DNA of 50,932 nucleotides, taken from the NCBI GenBank assembly GCA_021286985.1, contig JAJTBJ010000002.1:1-50932 (forward strand). Direction: 5' to 3'. Source of the DNA: Propionibacteriales bacterium. GTDB taxonomy: Bacteria > Actinomycetota > Actinomycetes > Propionibacteriales > Propionibacteriaceae. The position numbers and the translations under genes are program-made. Shown in pieces: positions 41,454-50,777 of the stretch (position 1 is the first letter of the stretch; every line of letters begins with the position of its first letter). The notes under the pieces are model-generated. The model was given only the letters and a program-made list of their open reading frames with translations, searched no databases and was not told where the DNA came from.

Positions 41454-42014
41454 ATGGGGGTTCCCGAGCTTGAAGTACGCCGCAGCCCGCGACGGCGGCG
41501 CACGATCATGGTGCGCCGTGAAGCGGGTCGCCTGGTGGCCCTGGTTCCGGCGCGGCTGACGGCTGCTCAGGAGGCGGCACTACTGCCACCCCTGGTGGAG
41601 AAGTTCCTGCGCCGCGAGGCGAAGGTGAGTGCTCGCGTGGGCGATGACGAGCTTGCCGTGCGGGCCGCGGAACTGTGGCGTGCCTACCTGCAGGCGCCGT
41701 GCGGACCGATGCCGCCGGTGCAGGTCAGCTGGGTCGACAATCAGCAGCGGCGTTGGGGGTCGTGCAGCACCCCCAGCAACCAGATTCGGCTGTCGTCGCG
41801 GCTGCAGGCGATGCCTGGCTGGGTGTTGGACTACGTCTTGGTTCACGAACTGGCGCACCTGATCCAGACCAATCATTCGCCCGCGTTCCGCGCGCTGGAG
41901 CGGCGCTATCCGCAGGCCGAGCGCGCCCGTGGCTTCTTGGACGGGGTGCAGTGGACCATCGATGCCCGCGGCGCGGGGGTGGACGACGACCTCGACCCTG
42001 CCGATCAGTCCTGA
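41454..42014 (+). CDS. YgjP-like (DUF45) metalloprotein
   Basis: The product (186 residues) has the gluzincin-like signature of the YgjP/DUF45 family, annotated as an M48-type metallopeptidase or UTP diphosphatase-like protein. HELAH is at 131-135, a further His sits in TNHSPAF (H141), and WGSCSTPSNQIRLSSRL precedes it. Zinc binding is therefore likely, while the substrate is disputed in the family. The open frame begins at 41244, but the conserved protein starts MGVPELEVRRSPRRRRT at 41454, just after a TAGGGT box. The last ten bases overlap the converging DUF2342 gene. Confidence 0.88.
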   Translation: MGVPELEVRRSPRRRRTIMVRREAGRLVALVPARLTAAQEAALLPPLVEKFLRREAKVSARVGDDELAVRAAELWRAYLQAPCGPMPPVQVSWVDNQQRRWGSCSTPSNQIRLSSRLQAMPGWVLDYVLVHELAHLIQTNHSPAFRALERRYPQAERARGFLDGVQWTIDARGAGVDDDLDPADQS

Positions 42015-43351
42015 TCCGAGCCTGACTCCTGGTCGAGCAGCTTGGCCAACTCGTCGTCCAGCGCATCAGGAGCTCCCGTGCTGCGGTCCTGGCTGGCGAA
42101 GCCGAGCGGGTCGTCCAGAGCCGAGGCGTCGGGCACCAAATCCGGATGCGCCCACACCGCGTCACGGCCCTCGATGCCGCGCGACGTCCGGGTGGCCGCC
42201 CACAGATTGGCCGCATCGCGGGTGCGCCGAGGCCGCAGTTCCAGACCGACCAGGTCACGCAGGGCGGTCTCGGCCGGTCCGCCGGTGGCGCGGCGCCGCC
42301 GGACCATCTCGGTCAGCGGCGTGGCCGCCGGCATCCGCGGCTCGGTGACCTGGGCGGTGACGTCGTCCACCCACCCCTCGACCAGGGCCAGCAGATTCTC
42401 CAAGCGGGCCAGCACCTCGGCCTGCTCTGCGGTGCGCTGGGGTGCGAACAGTGAATGTGCCACCGCCTCGCCGGCACGCTCCAGCTCGGCGGCACTGGTC
42501 ACCGAGGCCACCTGACTCTCGATGGCATCGGCGAGGGCGTCGGCGTCGATGGTGATCTCCCTGGCGTAGTGCTCGACCAGGGCCAGCAGTTGCGGCCCGA
42601 GCCAGGCCACGGCGGCGAACAGGCGCTGACGAGCGGTTTCGCGGATCGCCAGGTAGAGCAGCAGGTCGTCGTGGGTGGCTTCGAGCCCCTCGCCGAAGGC
42701 CGCGATGTTTACCGGCAGCAGGGCGACTTGGGCCTGATCGGTGATCGGCAGGCCGGAGTCCGAACTGCTCAGGACGGCAGCGGCCAGCGTCGACAGCGTC
42801 TGACTCACCCGGCCACCGAACATGCTGGCCACCGCCAGGCGCATCATCTGATCGACGCCGGGCTGGCCGGCGTCGTTACCCAAGCCCTGCAAGGCGACCG
42901 ACAACTGGTTGACCACCGGACGGATCAGTCGCTGCCAGGTCGGGAAGGAGCGCTCCACCCAGTCGACCCGGCGCCAAGCCACCGCAGGCGTGGGCAGTCG
43001 GTCGAAGCTCATAGCCTCGTCCAGCCACAGGTCAGCCAGCGCCACCGCATCGCGGATACGTGCCTTGTCGGCCTCGGACGGCTCCGGATCCGGTCCGACC
43101 GCGGCGGTGGCCCGCCGCACCAGATCGAGGGTGAACCCCCAGTTCATGCCGCTGGTCGGATCGGCCGCACCGAAGCCGGCCAGCTGGGTGTTGAACGCCG
43201 CCAGCATCGACTGCATCCGGGCGAAGAGTTGGTCGGGATCCAGGTGGCCGTCGGCATCCGGCGTGATCCCGAACTGGGCCAGGAATCGCAGCAGGGCGGC
43301 TTCCTCGTCGCCAGGCTGGTCAGGCTGTTCGGGGCTTCCCGGATCGGACAT
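42005..43351 (-). CDS. DUF2342 (zincin-like) protein
   Basis: This 448-residue protein belongs to the DUF2342/Zincin_2 family, annotated as a zinc-dependent metalloprotease or hydrolase and corresponding to M. tuberculosis Rv3195. It starts with an acidic, Pro-rich tail, then GMNWGFTLDLVRRATAA, the central GRVSQTLSTLAAAVLSSSDSGLP region, and YLAIRETARQRLFAAVAWL. The frame extends upstream to 43543, but AAGGAGTG just before the ATG at 43351 fixes the start. In the homologues I recall, the motif reads like REAAHQRLF; here it reads RETARQRLF (237-245), so a putative zinc His is replaced by Arg. It diverges from the Lon-like gene and converges on the YgjP-like gene. Confidence 0.86.
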   Translation of the reverse strand: MSDPGSPEQPDQPGDEEAALLRFLAQFGITPDADGHLDPDQLFARMQSMLAAFNTQLAGFGAADPTSGMNWGFTLDLVRRATAAVGPDPEPSEADKARIRDAVALADLWLDEAMSFDRLPTPAVAWRRVDWVERSFPTWQRLIRPVVNQLSVALQGLGNDAGQPGVDQMMRLAVASMFGGRVSQTLSTLAAAVLSSSDSGLPITDQAQVALLPVNIAAFGEGLEATHDDLLLYLAIRETARQRLFAAVAWLGPQLLALVEHYAREITIDADALADAIESQVASVTSAAELERAGEAVAHSLFAPQRTAEQAEVLARLENLLALVEGWVDDVTAQVTEPRMPAATPLTEMVRRRRATGGPAETALRDLVGLELRPRRTRDAANLWAATRTSRGIEGRDAVWAHPDLVPDASALDDPLGFASQDRSTGAPDALDDELAKLLDQESGSDQD

Positions 43352-43419
43352 CGGCACTCCTTGATGGTCTGGCTTTCCATTGTCGCTCATCGGCCAAGCT
43401 GTGGGGGGTGCCGAACAGG

Positions 43420-43425
43420 TAGGGT
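43420..43425 (+). promoter_or_regulatory. candidate -10 box of the Lon-like operon
   Basis: TAGGGT occurs 26 bases before the ATG of the PDZ protease gene, whose own ribosome-binding site (GAGG, 43444-43447) follows, so this would be a short-leader promoter. The same hexamer precedes recC and the YgjP-like gene. Confidence 0.38.
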
Positions 43426-43451
43426 TCGAGGCAATCGGAAGATGAGGTGGG

Positions 43452-44501
43452 ATGACTCGACAAACGTGGACGGCGGCAATCTCGGCGCTGCTGTTCGTGG
43501 TGCTCGCCGCGGTGATCGCGCTGGTCCCGGTGCCGTACATCACCTGGGCGCCGGGCGCGACCTACGACCTGCTGGGGAAGGTCGACGACTCCGACGCGAT
43601 CTCGATCACCGGTGTCCCGGTGTACCCGACCAGTGGGCAGTTGCGGATGACCACCATCTCGGTGACCGCGCCCGACAGCAATCTCACCTTGCCGGAGGTG
43701 CTGATCTCCTACTTCATGCCGGACCGGGTGGTGCTGCCGCGGGTCGCGGTCTACCGTCCAGGAACCTCTGCCAACGACGTCAACCGCGAAGAGTCGGTGT
43801 TGATGACCCAGTCCCAGACCAGCGCGGTGGTGGCAGCGCTGCGGGCGAACAACATCGCGGTCACCGAGTTGCCCATGGTCTATTCGGTGCAGAACGCCGG
43901 CGCGGCCGCGGGCATCCTTCAGCCCGGCGATTTGATCAGCGCCGTGGACGGCACGCCGGTGGCCACGCCCAACGACGTGGTCAAGGCGGTCAAGGATCGC
44001 CACGTCGGCCAGAAGGTGCTGTTCTCGATCATCCGTGACCGGATGCCGTTGCAGCGGTCGGTGACCACCACCGCGAGCACCACCACCCCGGACACCCCGG
44101 CAGTGGGCATCGACATCAACATTGGGTACTCCTACGACCCCAAGGTCACTTTCGCCGTCGATCCCAACGTGGGCGGTTCCAGCGCAGGACTGATGTTCTC
44201 CCTGGCCATCTACGACCGACTGACGCCCGGCGAGTTGGTGGCGGGGCAGGTGGTCGCGGGCACCGGGTCCATGTCGGCCAGTGGCACTGTCGGTCCGATC
44301 GGTGGTGTGGCCGAGAAACTGGCCGCCGCATCCCGGGACAAGGCGACCGTCTTCCTGCTGCCCCGCCAGAACTGCGTGGACGTCACCGCGGTGCCGCCCG
44401 GCATCCGGCTGGTGCCGGTGACCGATTTGAAGGGTGCGGTGACCGCATTGCAGATGTTGTCCGATCCGACGCAAGCAGCGAACGTGGCGGGGTGCTCATG
44501 A
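43452..44501 (+). CDS. membrane-anchored PDZ/Lon-like serine protease
   Basis: This 349-residue protein starts with a transmembrane anchor (residues 9-29) and a short extracytoplasmic domain. A PDZ domain follows (about 135-205, AGILQPGDLISAVDGTPV), then a C-terminal Lon-type protease domain. The catalytic dyad is visible as S244 in VGGSSAGLMF and K289 in GGVAEKLAAA. It corresponds to M. tuberculosis Rv3194c. Substrates are not known; quality control of exported or membrane proteins is the usual guess. It overlaps the PPA1309-family gene by ATGA, and the UPF0182 gene follows, the conserved actinobacterial order. Confidence 0.93.
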   Translation: MTRQTWTAAISALLFVVLAAVIALVPVPYITWAPGATYDLLGKVDDSDAISITGVPVYPTSGQLRMTTISVTAPDSNLTLPEVLISYFMPDRVVLPRVAVYRPGTSANDVNREESVLMTQSQTSAVVAALRANNIAVTELPMVYSVQNAGAAAGILQPGDLISAVDGTPVATPNDVVKAVKDRHVGQKVLFSIIRDRMPLQRSVTTTASTTTPDTPAVGIDINIGYSYDPKVTFAVDPNVGGSSAGLMFSLAIYDRLTPGELVAGQVVAGTGSMSASGTVGPIGGVAEKLAAASRDKATVFLLPRQNCVDVTAVPPGIRLVPVTDLKGAVTALQMLSDPTQAANVAGCS

Positions 44502-44998
44502 GTGACGCATTGGTTGCCGCCCTGGTCGAGGTCGAGCGCCATGTGGGGCGGCTCGGCTGGGATCAACCGGCCCGACTGTTCGCGCTGGTGCGGACCGCCG
44601 ACCTGATCGCCGCCGAGCCGCACCTGGCCGAGCAATTGCAGGCCGCCCCGCCGGATGGCTTCACCTCGGTGGAGCAGGACGAGTTCCACGCCGGTGCCGA
44701 TCTGGCCGAAACCCTGGCAGGGCTGACCTGGCCGCCGGCGGTGGCCGGCTGCGCGCTGAGCGTGGAACGAGCCTTTCTGCCCGCCGGTGCCGATGCCGAA
44801 CTGCCCGAGGATCCTGACCGTGCGGCTGCGCTGGTGGCCGAGCATCCCGACCGGGTCGATCTGCGGATCGTGGTGGGGGTTACCCGAGACGGTGTGCATC
44901 ACGGCATCGCACGAATGCGCGGCGAGGGCGGCGAACTGTTGGGTGGCCAGGAGCTGGTGCCGGCGCTGGCTGAGGCCCTGGCGCATACATTTGAGTGA
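44498..44998 (+). CDS. PPA1309-family protein
   Basis: The protein (166 residues) belongs to the PPA1309 family, named after a Cutibacterium acnes gene, and its function is unknown. It is acidic and rich in Ala, Leu and Glu, with a conserved WDQPARLFALVRTADLIAAEP segment near the start and DLRIVVGVTRDGVHHGIARMR at the end. No membrane segment, signal peptide or catalytic motif is seen. The ATG at 44498 overlaps the protease stop; an in-frame GTG six bases earlier is possible. It lies between the Lon-like protease and UPF0182 genes in one transcript, which suggests a helper of one of them. Confidence 0.85.
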   Translation: MSDALVAALVEVERHVGRLGWDQPARLFALVRTADLIAAEPHLAEQLQAAPPDGFTSVEQDEFHAGADLAETLAGLTWPPAVAGCALSVERAFLPAGADAELPEDPDRAAALVAEHPDRVDLRIVVGVTRDGVHHGIARMRGEGGELLGGQELVPALAEALAHTFE

Positions 44999-45041
44999 CT
45001 GGCAGTTGAAAGACCGGCCGTGCTGTGACGAGGAGTGAAGA

Positions 45042-47906
45042 GTGAACGCGAAGGCGCCCGAGGTTCGACGTAACGCCCTGATCCCCAGTTTGCTGGTCCT
45101 GATCGGCCTGGTGATCGTCTGGGTGGTGTTCAGCGGGCTGTGGGCCGACAAGCTGTGGTTCGACTCGGTGAACTACCCGCAGGTGTTCGACACCCTGCTG
45201 ACCACCAAGGTGATGCTGTTCTTCGCCTACTTCTCCTTCACCGCGGTCGTGCTCGGGCTGAACCTGTGGCTGGCCTTTCGGATGCGGCCCAAAGTGCGTC
45301 GTGGCGGTCAGAGCCAGTTGCTGGACCGCTACCGGGCGCTGCTGGAAAGCCGCGCCTGGTGGGTGATCGCGGTGCCGTCGGTGGTGCTGGGACTGATGGC
45401 GGCCGGCACCGGGGTGGGGGAGGCGTCGAAGTACCTGGCCTTCTTCAACCGGCAGCCGTTCGGCACCGTCGACCCCTACTTCGGCATGGACGTGAGCTTC
45501 TACGTCTTCGAATACCCGGTGTGGACCGAGCTGTTGTCGTTGGCGATGTCCACGGTGGTGTTCGCCCTGGTGGCCGTGGCCTTGGTGCACTTCGCCACCG
45601 GCGCGTTGCTGGTCGGGCAGCCGCGCGGATCCAGCGATGGACGCGCCCGGATGCACCTGTCGATCCTGGCCGGGATCGCACTGGTGATCTTCGGACTGGG
45701 CCAGTTGCTCAGCCGCTACGGTCTGCTCACCCAGCGCGGCTCGTTGCTCACCGGCATGCAGTACACCGAAGATCACGCCCAGGTGACCGCGAAGCTGGTG
45801 CTGGCGGTGATTGCGTTCATCGTCGCGGCGCTCTTCTTCGCCAACGGATTCTTGCGCCGTTTGGTGCTGCCGCTGTCGGGACTGGTGCTGCTGGTCGTGA
45901 CCGGCATCATCATCGGCTTGATCTACCCGGCAGTGGTGCGCTCCTTCCAGGTGCTGCCCAACGAGCCGGACAAGGAGCGGCCCTACATCGCGGCCAACAT
46001 CGCCGCCACCCGAACCGCGTTCGGTATCGCCGATACCGAGGTCAGCGACTATGACGCGGTGGTCCAGGTGAGCCCGGGTCAGTTGAAGAACGACGCCGCC
46101 GCGCTCCCGGGTATCCGGCTGATGGATCCGGCAGTCGTCGGCGACAGCTTCGACCAGTTGCAGCAGGTGCGCAGCTACTACTCCTTCGCCCCGCTGCTGG
46201 ACGTCGACCGCTACCAGATCAAGGGCGTGGAGACCGATGTGGTGGTGGCGGCTCGCGAGATCGATCTGTCGAAGCTGCCTGACAAGAGTTGGAACAACCT
46301 GCATACCGTCTTCACCCATGGCTACGGACTGGTCGCCGCCTATGGCAACAAGCGCAGCAGTTCCGGTGATCCGGTCTGGATCGACGGCAACCTGCCGCCG
46401 TCCGGCGAACTGGGCAACTACGAGGGCCGGATCTACTTCGGTGAGAACACCAACACTTTCGCCGTGGTCGGAGACGCGAGCGGCCAGAAGCCCGTCGAAC
46501 TCGACACTCCTGGTGGCGGCTCGGGCGGGAACGAGACCTACAACACCTATGCCGGCAGCGGGGGCGTCCCGATCGGCTCGCCGCTGAACCGCGCGATCTA
46601 CGCCACCCAGTTCGGTGACATGAACTTGCTGCTGTCCGACCGGGTGAACTCGGCGTCGAAGATCCTGTATCAGCGCACCCCCAAGGAGCGGGTCGCCCAG
46701 GTGGCGCCGTGGCTGCAGCTGGACTCCAACATCTATCCGGCGGTGGTGGGTTCGCGGCTGGTGTGGATCGTGGACGGCTACACCATGTCGGCGAACTACC
46801 CCAACAGCCAGACCCAGTCGTTGCAGGAGGCCACCGCTGATTCGCAGTCGTCGCTGGGGGACACGCAGCCCGACGTTGCGGTGAATTACCTGCGCAACTC
46901 GGTCAAGGCCGTGGTGGATGCCAGCGATGGTTCGGTGACTCTGTACGCCTGGGACACCGATCCGATCCTGGCCACCTACATGAAGGCCTTCCCCGGAGTG
47001 GTGAAGCCCAAGGACGCGATCTCACCGGAACTGCTGGCACACCTGCGATACCCGACCGATCTGTTCAAGCTGCAGCGCCAAGTGCTGGCCCGCTACCACA
47101 TGACCGATCCCAGCGCCTGGTATCAGCAGTCGGATCTGTGGCAGACACCCACCGATCCCTCGCGGACGAGCAGCACCAGCACCACCGCGCCGTCCGCTGG
47201 GCCGGCCGAGCCGCCGTACTACCTGTCCATCAAGTGGCCAGGCGACAAAGCGCCGGTGTTCAGCCAGACGGCCGTGTTCGTGCCGAAGTCTCGGTCGAAC
47301 CTGGCCTCCTACTTCGCGGTGGTGTCGGAGGCCACGAGCCCCGACTACGGCAAGTTGCGAGTGCTGAGGATGTCGGGCACCCACCAGGTAGACGGCCCCG
47401 GGCAGACCTTCAACAACATGGTCAGTGACACCCGCTTCGCCGAGTTGCTGCGCAACTACACCAGTCAAGGCTCGGCCGATTCCCGCTTCGGGAACCTGCT
47501 GACCCTGCCGATGGGCAACGGGCTGCTGTATGTGATGCCGATCTACACGCTGCGCCAAAGCACCACGGGTGCCTATCCGTCGTTGCGGTTCGTGGCGGTG
47601 CGTTTCGGTTCATCGGTGGGCATCGGAGAGACTCTGCAGGCCGCGTTGGATTCGGCCTTCGCTGGTAACGCGGGTGCCTCGACCGGCGAGGGGGGCGGCG
47701 GCACCACGCCGACTCAGCCGACGCAACCGACGCAGCCGCCGACGGGCACGGATCCGTCGGGGGCGGCAGCCGACCTCGCGACCGCGCAGGCAGCGTTCAA
47801 CGCGGCTGATGCGGCCCTGAAGAACGGCAACCTGGCCGAGTACCAAAAGCAGGTCGACGCGGCCAAGGCCGCCGTGCTCTCAGCGATGAAGAAGCTTGGT
47901 CGCTGA
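45042..47906 (+). CDS. UPF0182 large membrane protein
   Basis: This 954-residue UPF0182 protein corresponds to M. tuberculosis Rv3193c. Seven hydrophobic segments lie in the first ~290 residues, from LLVLIGLVIVWVVFSGLW to LVLLVVTGIIIGLIYPAVV. About 550 extracytoplasmic residues follow, with the conserved ERPYIAANIAATRTAFG, then a Thr/Gln/Pro tract (TPTQPTQPTQPPTG) and a helical tail. Function is unknown. It starts at GTG with AGGAG upstream, 43 bases after the PPA1309-family gene. The stop overlaps the converging M16 gene by 27 bases. Confidence 0.93.
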   Translation: MNAKAPEVRRNALIPSLLVLIGLVIVWVVFSGLWADKLWFDSVNYPQVFDTLLTTKVMLFFAYFSFTAVVLGLNLWLAFRMRPKVRRGGQSQLLDRYRALLESRAWWVIAVPSVVLGLMAAGTGVGEASKYLAFFNRQPFGTVDPYFGMDVSFYVFEYPVWTELLSLAMSTVVFALVAVALVHFATGALLVGQPRGSSDGRARMHLSILAGIALVIFGLGQLLSRYGLLTQRGSLLTGMQYTEDHAQVTAKLVLAVIAFIVAALFFANGFLRRLVLPLSGLVLLVVTGIIIGLIYPAVVRSFQVLPNEPDKERPYIAANIAATRTAFGIADTEVSDYDAVVQVSPGQLKNDAAALPGIRLMDPAVVGDSFDQLQQVRSYYSFAPLLDVDRYQIKGVETDVVVAAREIDLSKLPDKSWNNLHTVFTHGYGLVAAYGNKRSSSGDPVWIDGNLPPSGELGNYEGRIYFGENTNTFAVVGDASGQKPVELDTPGGGSGGNETYNTYAGSGGVPIGSPLNRAIYATQFGDMNLLLSDRVNSASKILYQRTPKERVAQVAPWLQLDSNIYPAVVGSRLVWIVDGYTMSANYPNSQTQSLQEATADSQSSLGDTQPDVAVNYLRNSVKAVVDASDGSVTLYAWDTDPILATYMKAFPGVVKPKDAISPELLAHLRYPTDLFKLQRQVLARYHMTDPSAWYQQSDLWQTPTDPSRTSSTSTTAPSAGPAEPPYYLSIKWPGDKAPVFSQTAVFVPKSRSNLASYFAVVSEATSPDYGKLRVLRMSGTHQVDGPGQTFNNMVSDTRFAELLRNYTSQGSADSRFGNLLTLPMGNGLLYVMPIYTLRQSTTGAYPSLRFVAVRFGSSVGIGETLQAALDSAFAGNAGASTGEGGGGTTPTQPTQPTQPPTGTDPSGAAADLATAQAAFNAADAALKNGNLAEYQKQVDAAKAAVLSAMKKLGR

Positions 47907-49238
47907 GTAGACCGTCGACGCCCAGCCTGCGTCGGCCAGCGGTTGATGCAGCGCGGCGGCGTCGCCGACCACCACGAGGGTGAGCGCGTCCGGCGGCAGT
48001 AGTTCGATCAGGGCGTCGGTGGCGGATGCCGCGGTGACGTGCGACAGTGCCACCATGTTGGCGTCGATGAATTCGGCGGTGATACCCGCGGCGACCAGGC
48101 CGGCCAGGTTCTGGGTGACGCCTTGGGCGGTGGCAAAACGCAGCGGTGCGCTGCCGGTGTGATAGCTGACCGCTTCAGCCACTTCGGCGTCGGTGATGGG
48201 ACGCTGGCGAAGGTCGATCAACGCGGCGGCTTCGGTGATCGCGTCGACGACCACGTCGGTGCGGAACGATCCCTGGACGGCCAGGAGCCCTCCGGCGCGC
48301 ATCGGCTGATTCACCAGGTGCACTCCGTAGGTGTAGCCGCGTTCCTCGCGCAGAACCTTGTTCAGGCGGCTCAGGAAGGCGCCCCCGACGGCGTGCCCGG
48401 CGACCTGCAGGTCGGCCCAGCGGGCATCGGTGCGGTCGATACCGAAAGCACCCAGCCGGACGTCGGCTGCCACCGCGCCCGGGCGGTCGACCAACCAGTG
48501 ATGGATCCGTCGCCGCGTCGGCGACTGGTGGGTGGGCTCCGCGGCGGTGCGGACGTCCCAGGCGCCGAACGCGGCCTCGACGTGGCTCAGCACTCCGGGC
48601 TCGAGGTCGCCGGAGATGATCAACGTGGCACCGTCGGGCCGATAGGTGCGCTGGTGGTAGTCGACCACCGCTGCCGGGGTGATCGCAGAGATCGTGCTGG
48701 GAGTGCCGCCGGCGAACCGAGACGCTCGGTAGCGGGGGCGAATGGAGGCGGTGCGGAATGCCTGCTGGGCGATGCGAGCCGAACTGGCCAGGGTCTGCTC
48801 GATCTCGGCCAGGCGCAGCTCGCAGTGCCGTTCGGCCTGGTCGGCGGCCAGTTCGGGGGTGATGACGGCCTCGGCAAGGAGGCGTAGCGCCTCGCCGAGT
48901 CGCGCGGTGGGGACATCCACGAATAGCTGGCTGGCCGAGTATCCGACTGAGCCTTCCAGGCTGGCGCCGATCGCCTCCAGTGCCTCGGCGAAGCTGGCGC
49001 CGGGGTGCGCCAGCGTCCCTTCGTCCAGGCAGCGCTGGGTGATGGTCGCGACGCCTTCGAGGTGTTCGGGCTCCCCGCTGAGCGGGGTGTCGAGCGAAAG
49101 GCAGATGGAGGCCACATGTTGGCCCGGGCGGGCGCTGAGCAGTACTTGCAGGCCGTTGTCGAGCCACGACTGAGCGGGGTGCCCGAAGCGCCAGTGCGGT
49201 GGGGGAGAGACCTCGGGGCGGCGGTCGGAACGCTTCAT
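47880..49238 (-). CDS. M16-family protein without HxxEH (non-catalytic partner)
   Basis: This 452-residue member of the pitrilysin/insulinase M16 family shows the two half-domains of the fold. The place of the HxxEH zinc motif reads EGVATITQRCLDEGT (residues 61-75), with neither the His pair nor the Glu. The C-terminal half keeps the EERGYTYGVHL pattern (Arg and Tyr) that grips peptides in the non-catalytic beta half of bacterial M16 dimers. It overlaps the gene for the catalytic partner by ATGA. No signal peptide is evident. The two probably form one closed-chamber peptidase. Confidence 0.9.
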   Translation of the reverse strand: MKRSDRRPEVSPPPHWRFGHPAQSWLDNGLQVLLSARPGQHVASICLSLDTPLSGEPEHLEGVATITQRCLDEGTLAHPGASFAEALEAIGASLEGSVGYSASQLFVDVPTARLGEALRLLAEAVITPELAADQAERHCELRLAEIEQTLASSARIAQQAFRTASIRPRYRASRFAGGTPSTISAITPAAVVDYHQRTYRPDGATLIISGDLEPGVLSHVEAAFGAWDVRTAAEPTHQSPTRRRIHHWLVDRPGAVAADVRLGAFGIDRTDARWADLQVAGHAVGGAFLSRLNKVLREERGYTYGVHLVNQPMRAGGLLAVQGSFRTDVVVDAITEAAALIDLRQRPITDAEVAEAVSYHTGSAPLRFATAQGVTQNLAGLVAAGITAEFIDANMVALSHVTAASATDALIELLPPDALTLVVVGDAAALHQPLADAGWASTVYSATKLLHR

Positions 49239-50521
49239 CGGGAGGCCTCCACGCGGTAGATCAGTTCGGCGCGATGCTCGGGGCGCAGCAGAGTGGCTGC
49301 GGCGTCTCGCACCTGGGCTGCGGTGATGGACGTGAGTTCGACCAAGCGCCGGTTGACCCGTCCCGGGTCGTCATGGAGGACGGTGAAGGCGCTGATCAGG
49401 TCGGCGCGGGTGTCCAGCCGTGCCAGATCCATCAGCCATTCCCGCCCGAATTGCGCCTTGATCCGGTTGAGCTCGTCTTCGGTGGGGCCGTCGGTGGCCA
49501 GCCGCTCCACCTGCTCCAGGGTTGCCTGGACGCCTTCGGCGACGCCCCGATCGGGCAGGCCGCGCAGTTGGATCAGGCCGATCGAGTTGCCACCGATCAG
49601 CGGCAATGGATGGGCTCCGGCGAATGCCAGCAGGCGCCGCTCCCGCACCAGGAGCTGATGCAGTCGAGAGCTCTGCCCGCCACCGAGAATGCCGAGGGCA
49701 AGATCGGCGGCATCGAAGTCGACAGTGTCGCGCACCGGCAGCCGCCAGGCCAGGTAGGCCGCCTCGGCCGGCACTCGCCCGCTGAGCTCGGCCGCCGGGA
49801 TGCCCTCCATGGGCGCCAGCCCACCGGGGACAGGACGCTGGCGACGCGCCCCACCGCGGAGTTGGCCGAAGGCGCGTTCCGCCTTGCGGAAGGCCTCTTT
49901 GACGGTGAAATCGCCGACCAGGGTGAGCACCGCGTTCTCGGGGCGGTAGTGGGTGCGAAAGAAATCGGCGGCCGCCTCGACTGAGGCTCCGGCCAGATCC
50001 TCCATGGTGCCGATGGTGGTGTGGCCGTAGTGGTGGTCGGCGCCGAAGACCAGCTCAACGAGGGTGGCCATCGCGTCGCCGTAGGGCACGTTGTCGTAGC
50101 GCTGGCGCTTCTCCTCCTTGACCACCTCGCGCTGGGTATCCACCGATTCGATGGTCAGGTGGTCGGCCAGCGAGCCGAGACGATCGGCCTCCAGCCACAA
50201 CGCCAGGTCGAGTGCCCCGATCGGCAGGGTCTCGAAGTAGTTCGTCCGATCGAACCAGGTGGTGGCGTTCACCGATCCGCCCAGATTCTGCAGGAGTTGG
50301 AGGTGTTCGCCGCTGGCCACCCGGGCCGAGCCGGAGAACATCAGGTGTTCGAACAGGTGCGCCCAGCCGTACTGGCCAGGGAGTTCGTCTCGTGAGCCGA
50401 CGTCGTACCACAGGTTGACCGCTGCGACCGGGACGCTGCGATCCGGGCTGACCAGCACCCGCAGCCCATTGCTCAGGAACTCCTGGTGGAGCGGATAGTT
50501 GACGACATCGGCAGACACCAT
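49235..50521 (-). CDS. M16-family zinc peptidase (catalytic subunit)
   Basis: The zinc motif HLFEH is at residues 55-59, and the expected downstream Glu lies in the VDTQREVVKEEK helix about 75 residues on, so this 428-residue protein is the active M16 subunit. It starts at ATG 50521 (MVSADVVNYPLHQEFLSNGLRVL), with no strong Shine-Dalgarno. The partner gene overlaps its stop. Bacterial M16 pairs degrade small peptides in the cytoplasm or cell envelope; no signal peptide is visible here. A 256-base gap separates it from the NifX-type gene. Confidence 0.92.
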   Translation of the reverse strand: MVSADVVNYPLHQEFLSNGLRVLVSPDRSVPVAAVNLWYDVGSRDELPGQYGWAHLFEHLMFSGSARVASGEHLQLLQNLGGSVNATTWFDRTNYFETLPIGALDLALWLEADRLGSLADHLTIESVDTQREVVKEEKRQRYDNVPYGDAMATLVELVFGADHHYGHTTIGTMEDLAGASVEAAADFFRTHYRPENAVLTLVGDFTVKEAFRKAERAFGQLRGGARRQRPVPGGLAPMEGIPAAELSGRVPAEAAYLAWRLPVRDTVDFDAADLALGILGGGQSSRLHQLLVRERRLLAFAGAHPLPLIGGNSIGLIQLRGLPDRGVAEGVQATLEQVERLATDGPTEDELNRIKAQFGREWLMDLARLDTRADLISAFTVLHDDPGRVNRRLVELTSITAAQVRDAAATLLRPEHRAELIYRVEASR

Positions 50522-50777
50522 CCCATCACATCACACCGGCCCGCCCCTGATGCGTCGTTGAACCAGGTCCGGGCCGGATTGCTCGCCTTTGGTGCGGCAC
50601 CACCGCGGGCGAACATAGGGAGGGGTGTCTTCAGTTGGTGGGTCAATCCTCACCGGTGTCCGCCGCCGCTGGAAATGCGCAATCTTTCACCGGGCGCGTT
50701 ATTACCTAGCGCCGTGCGTCGCGCTGGCCCGGCGGCCACCTAGCATGTGTGGAGTACCAGCGAGCAAGGAGATGCCC

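Noticed and set aside
42455..44038. 527-codon plus-strand frame opposite DUF2342
   Set aside because: It is a shadow of DUF2342 and of the Lon-like gene in another frame.
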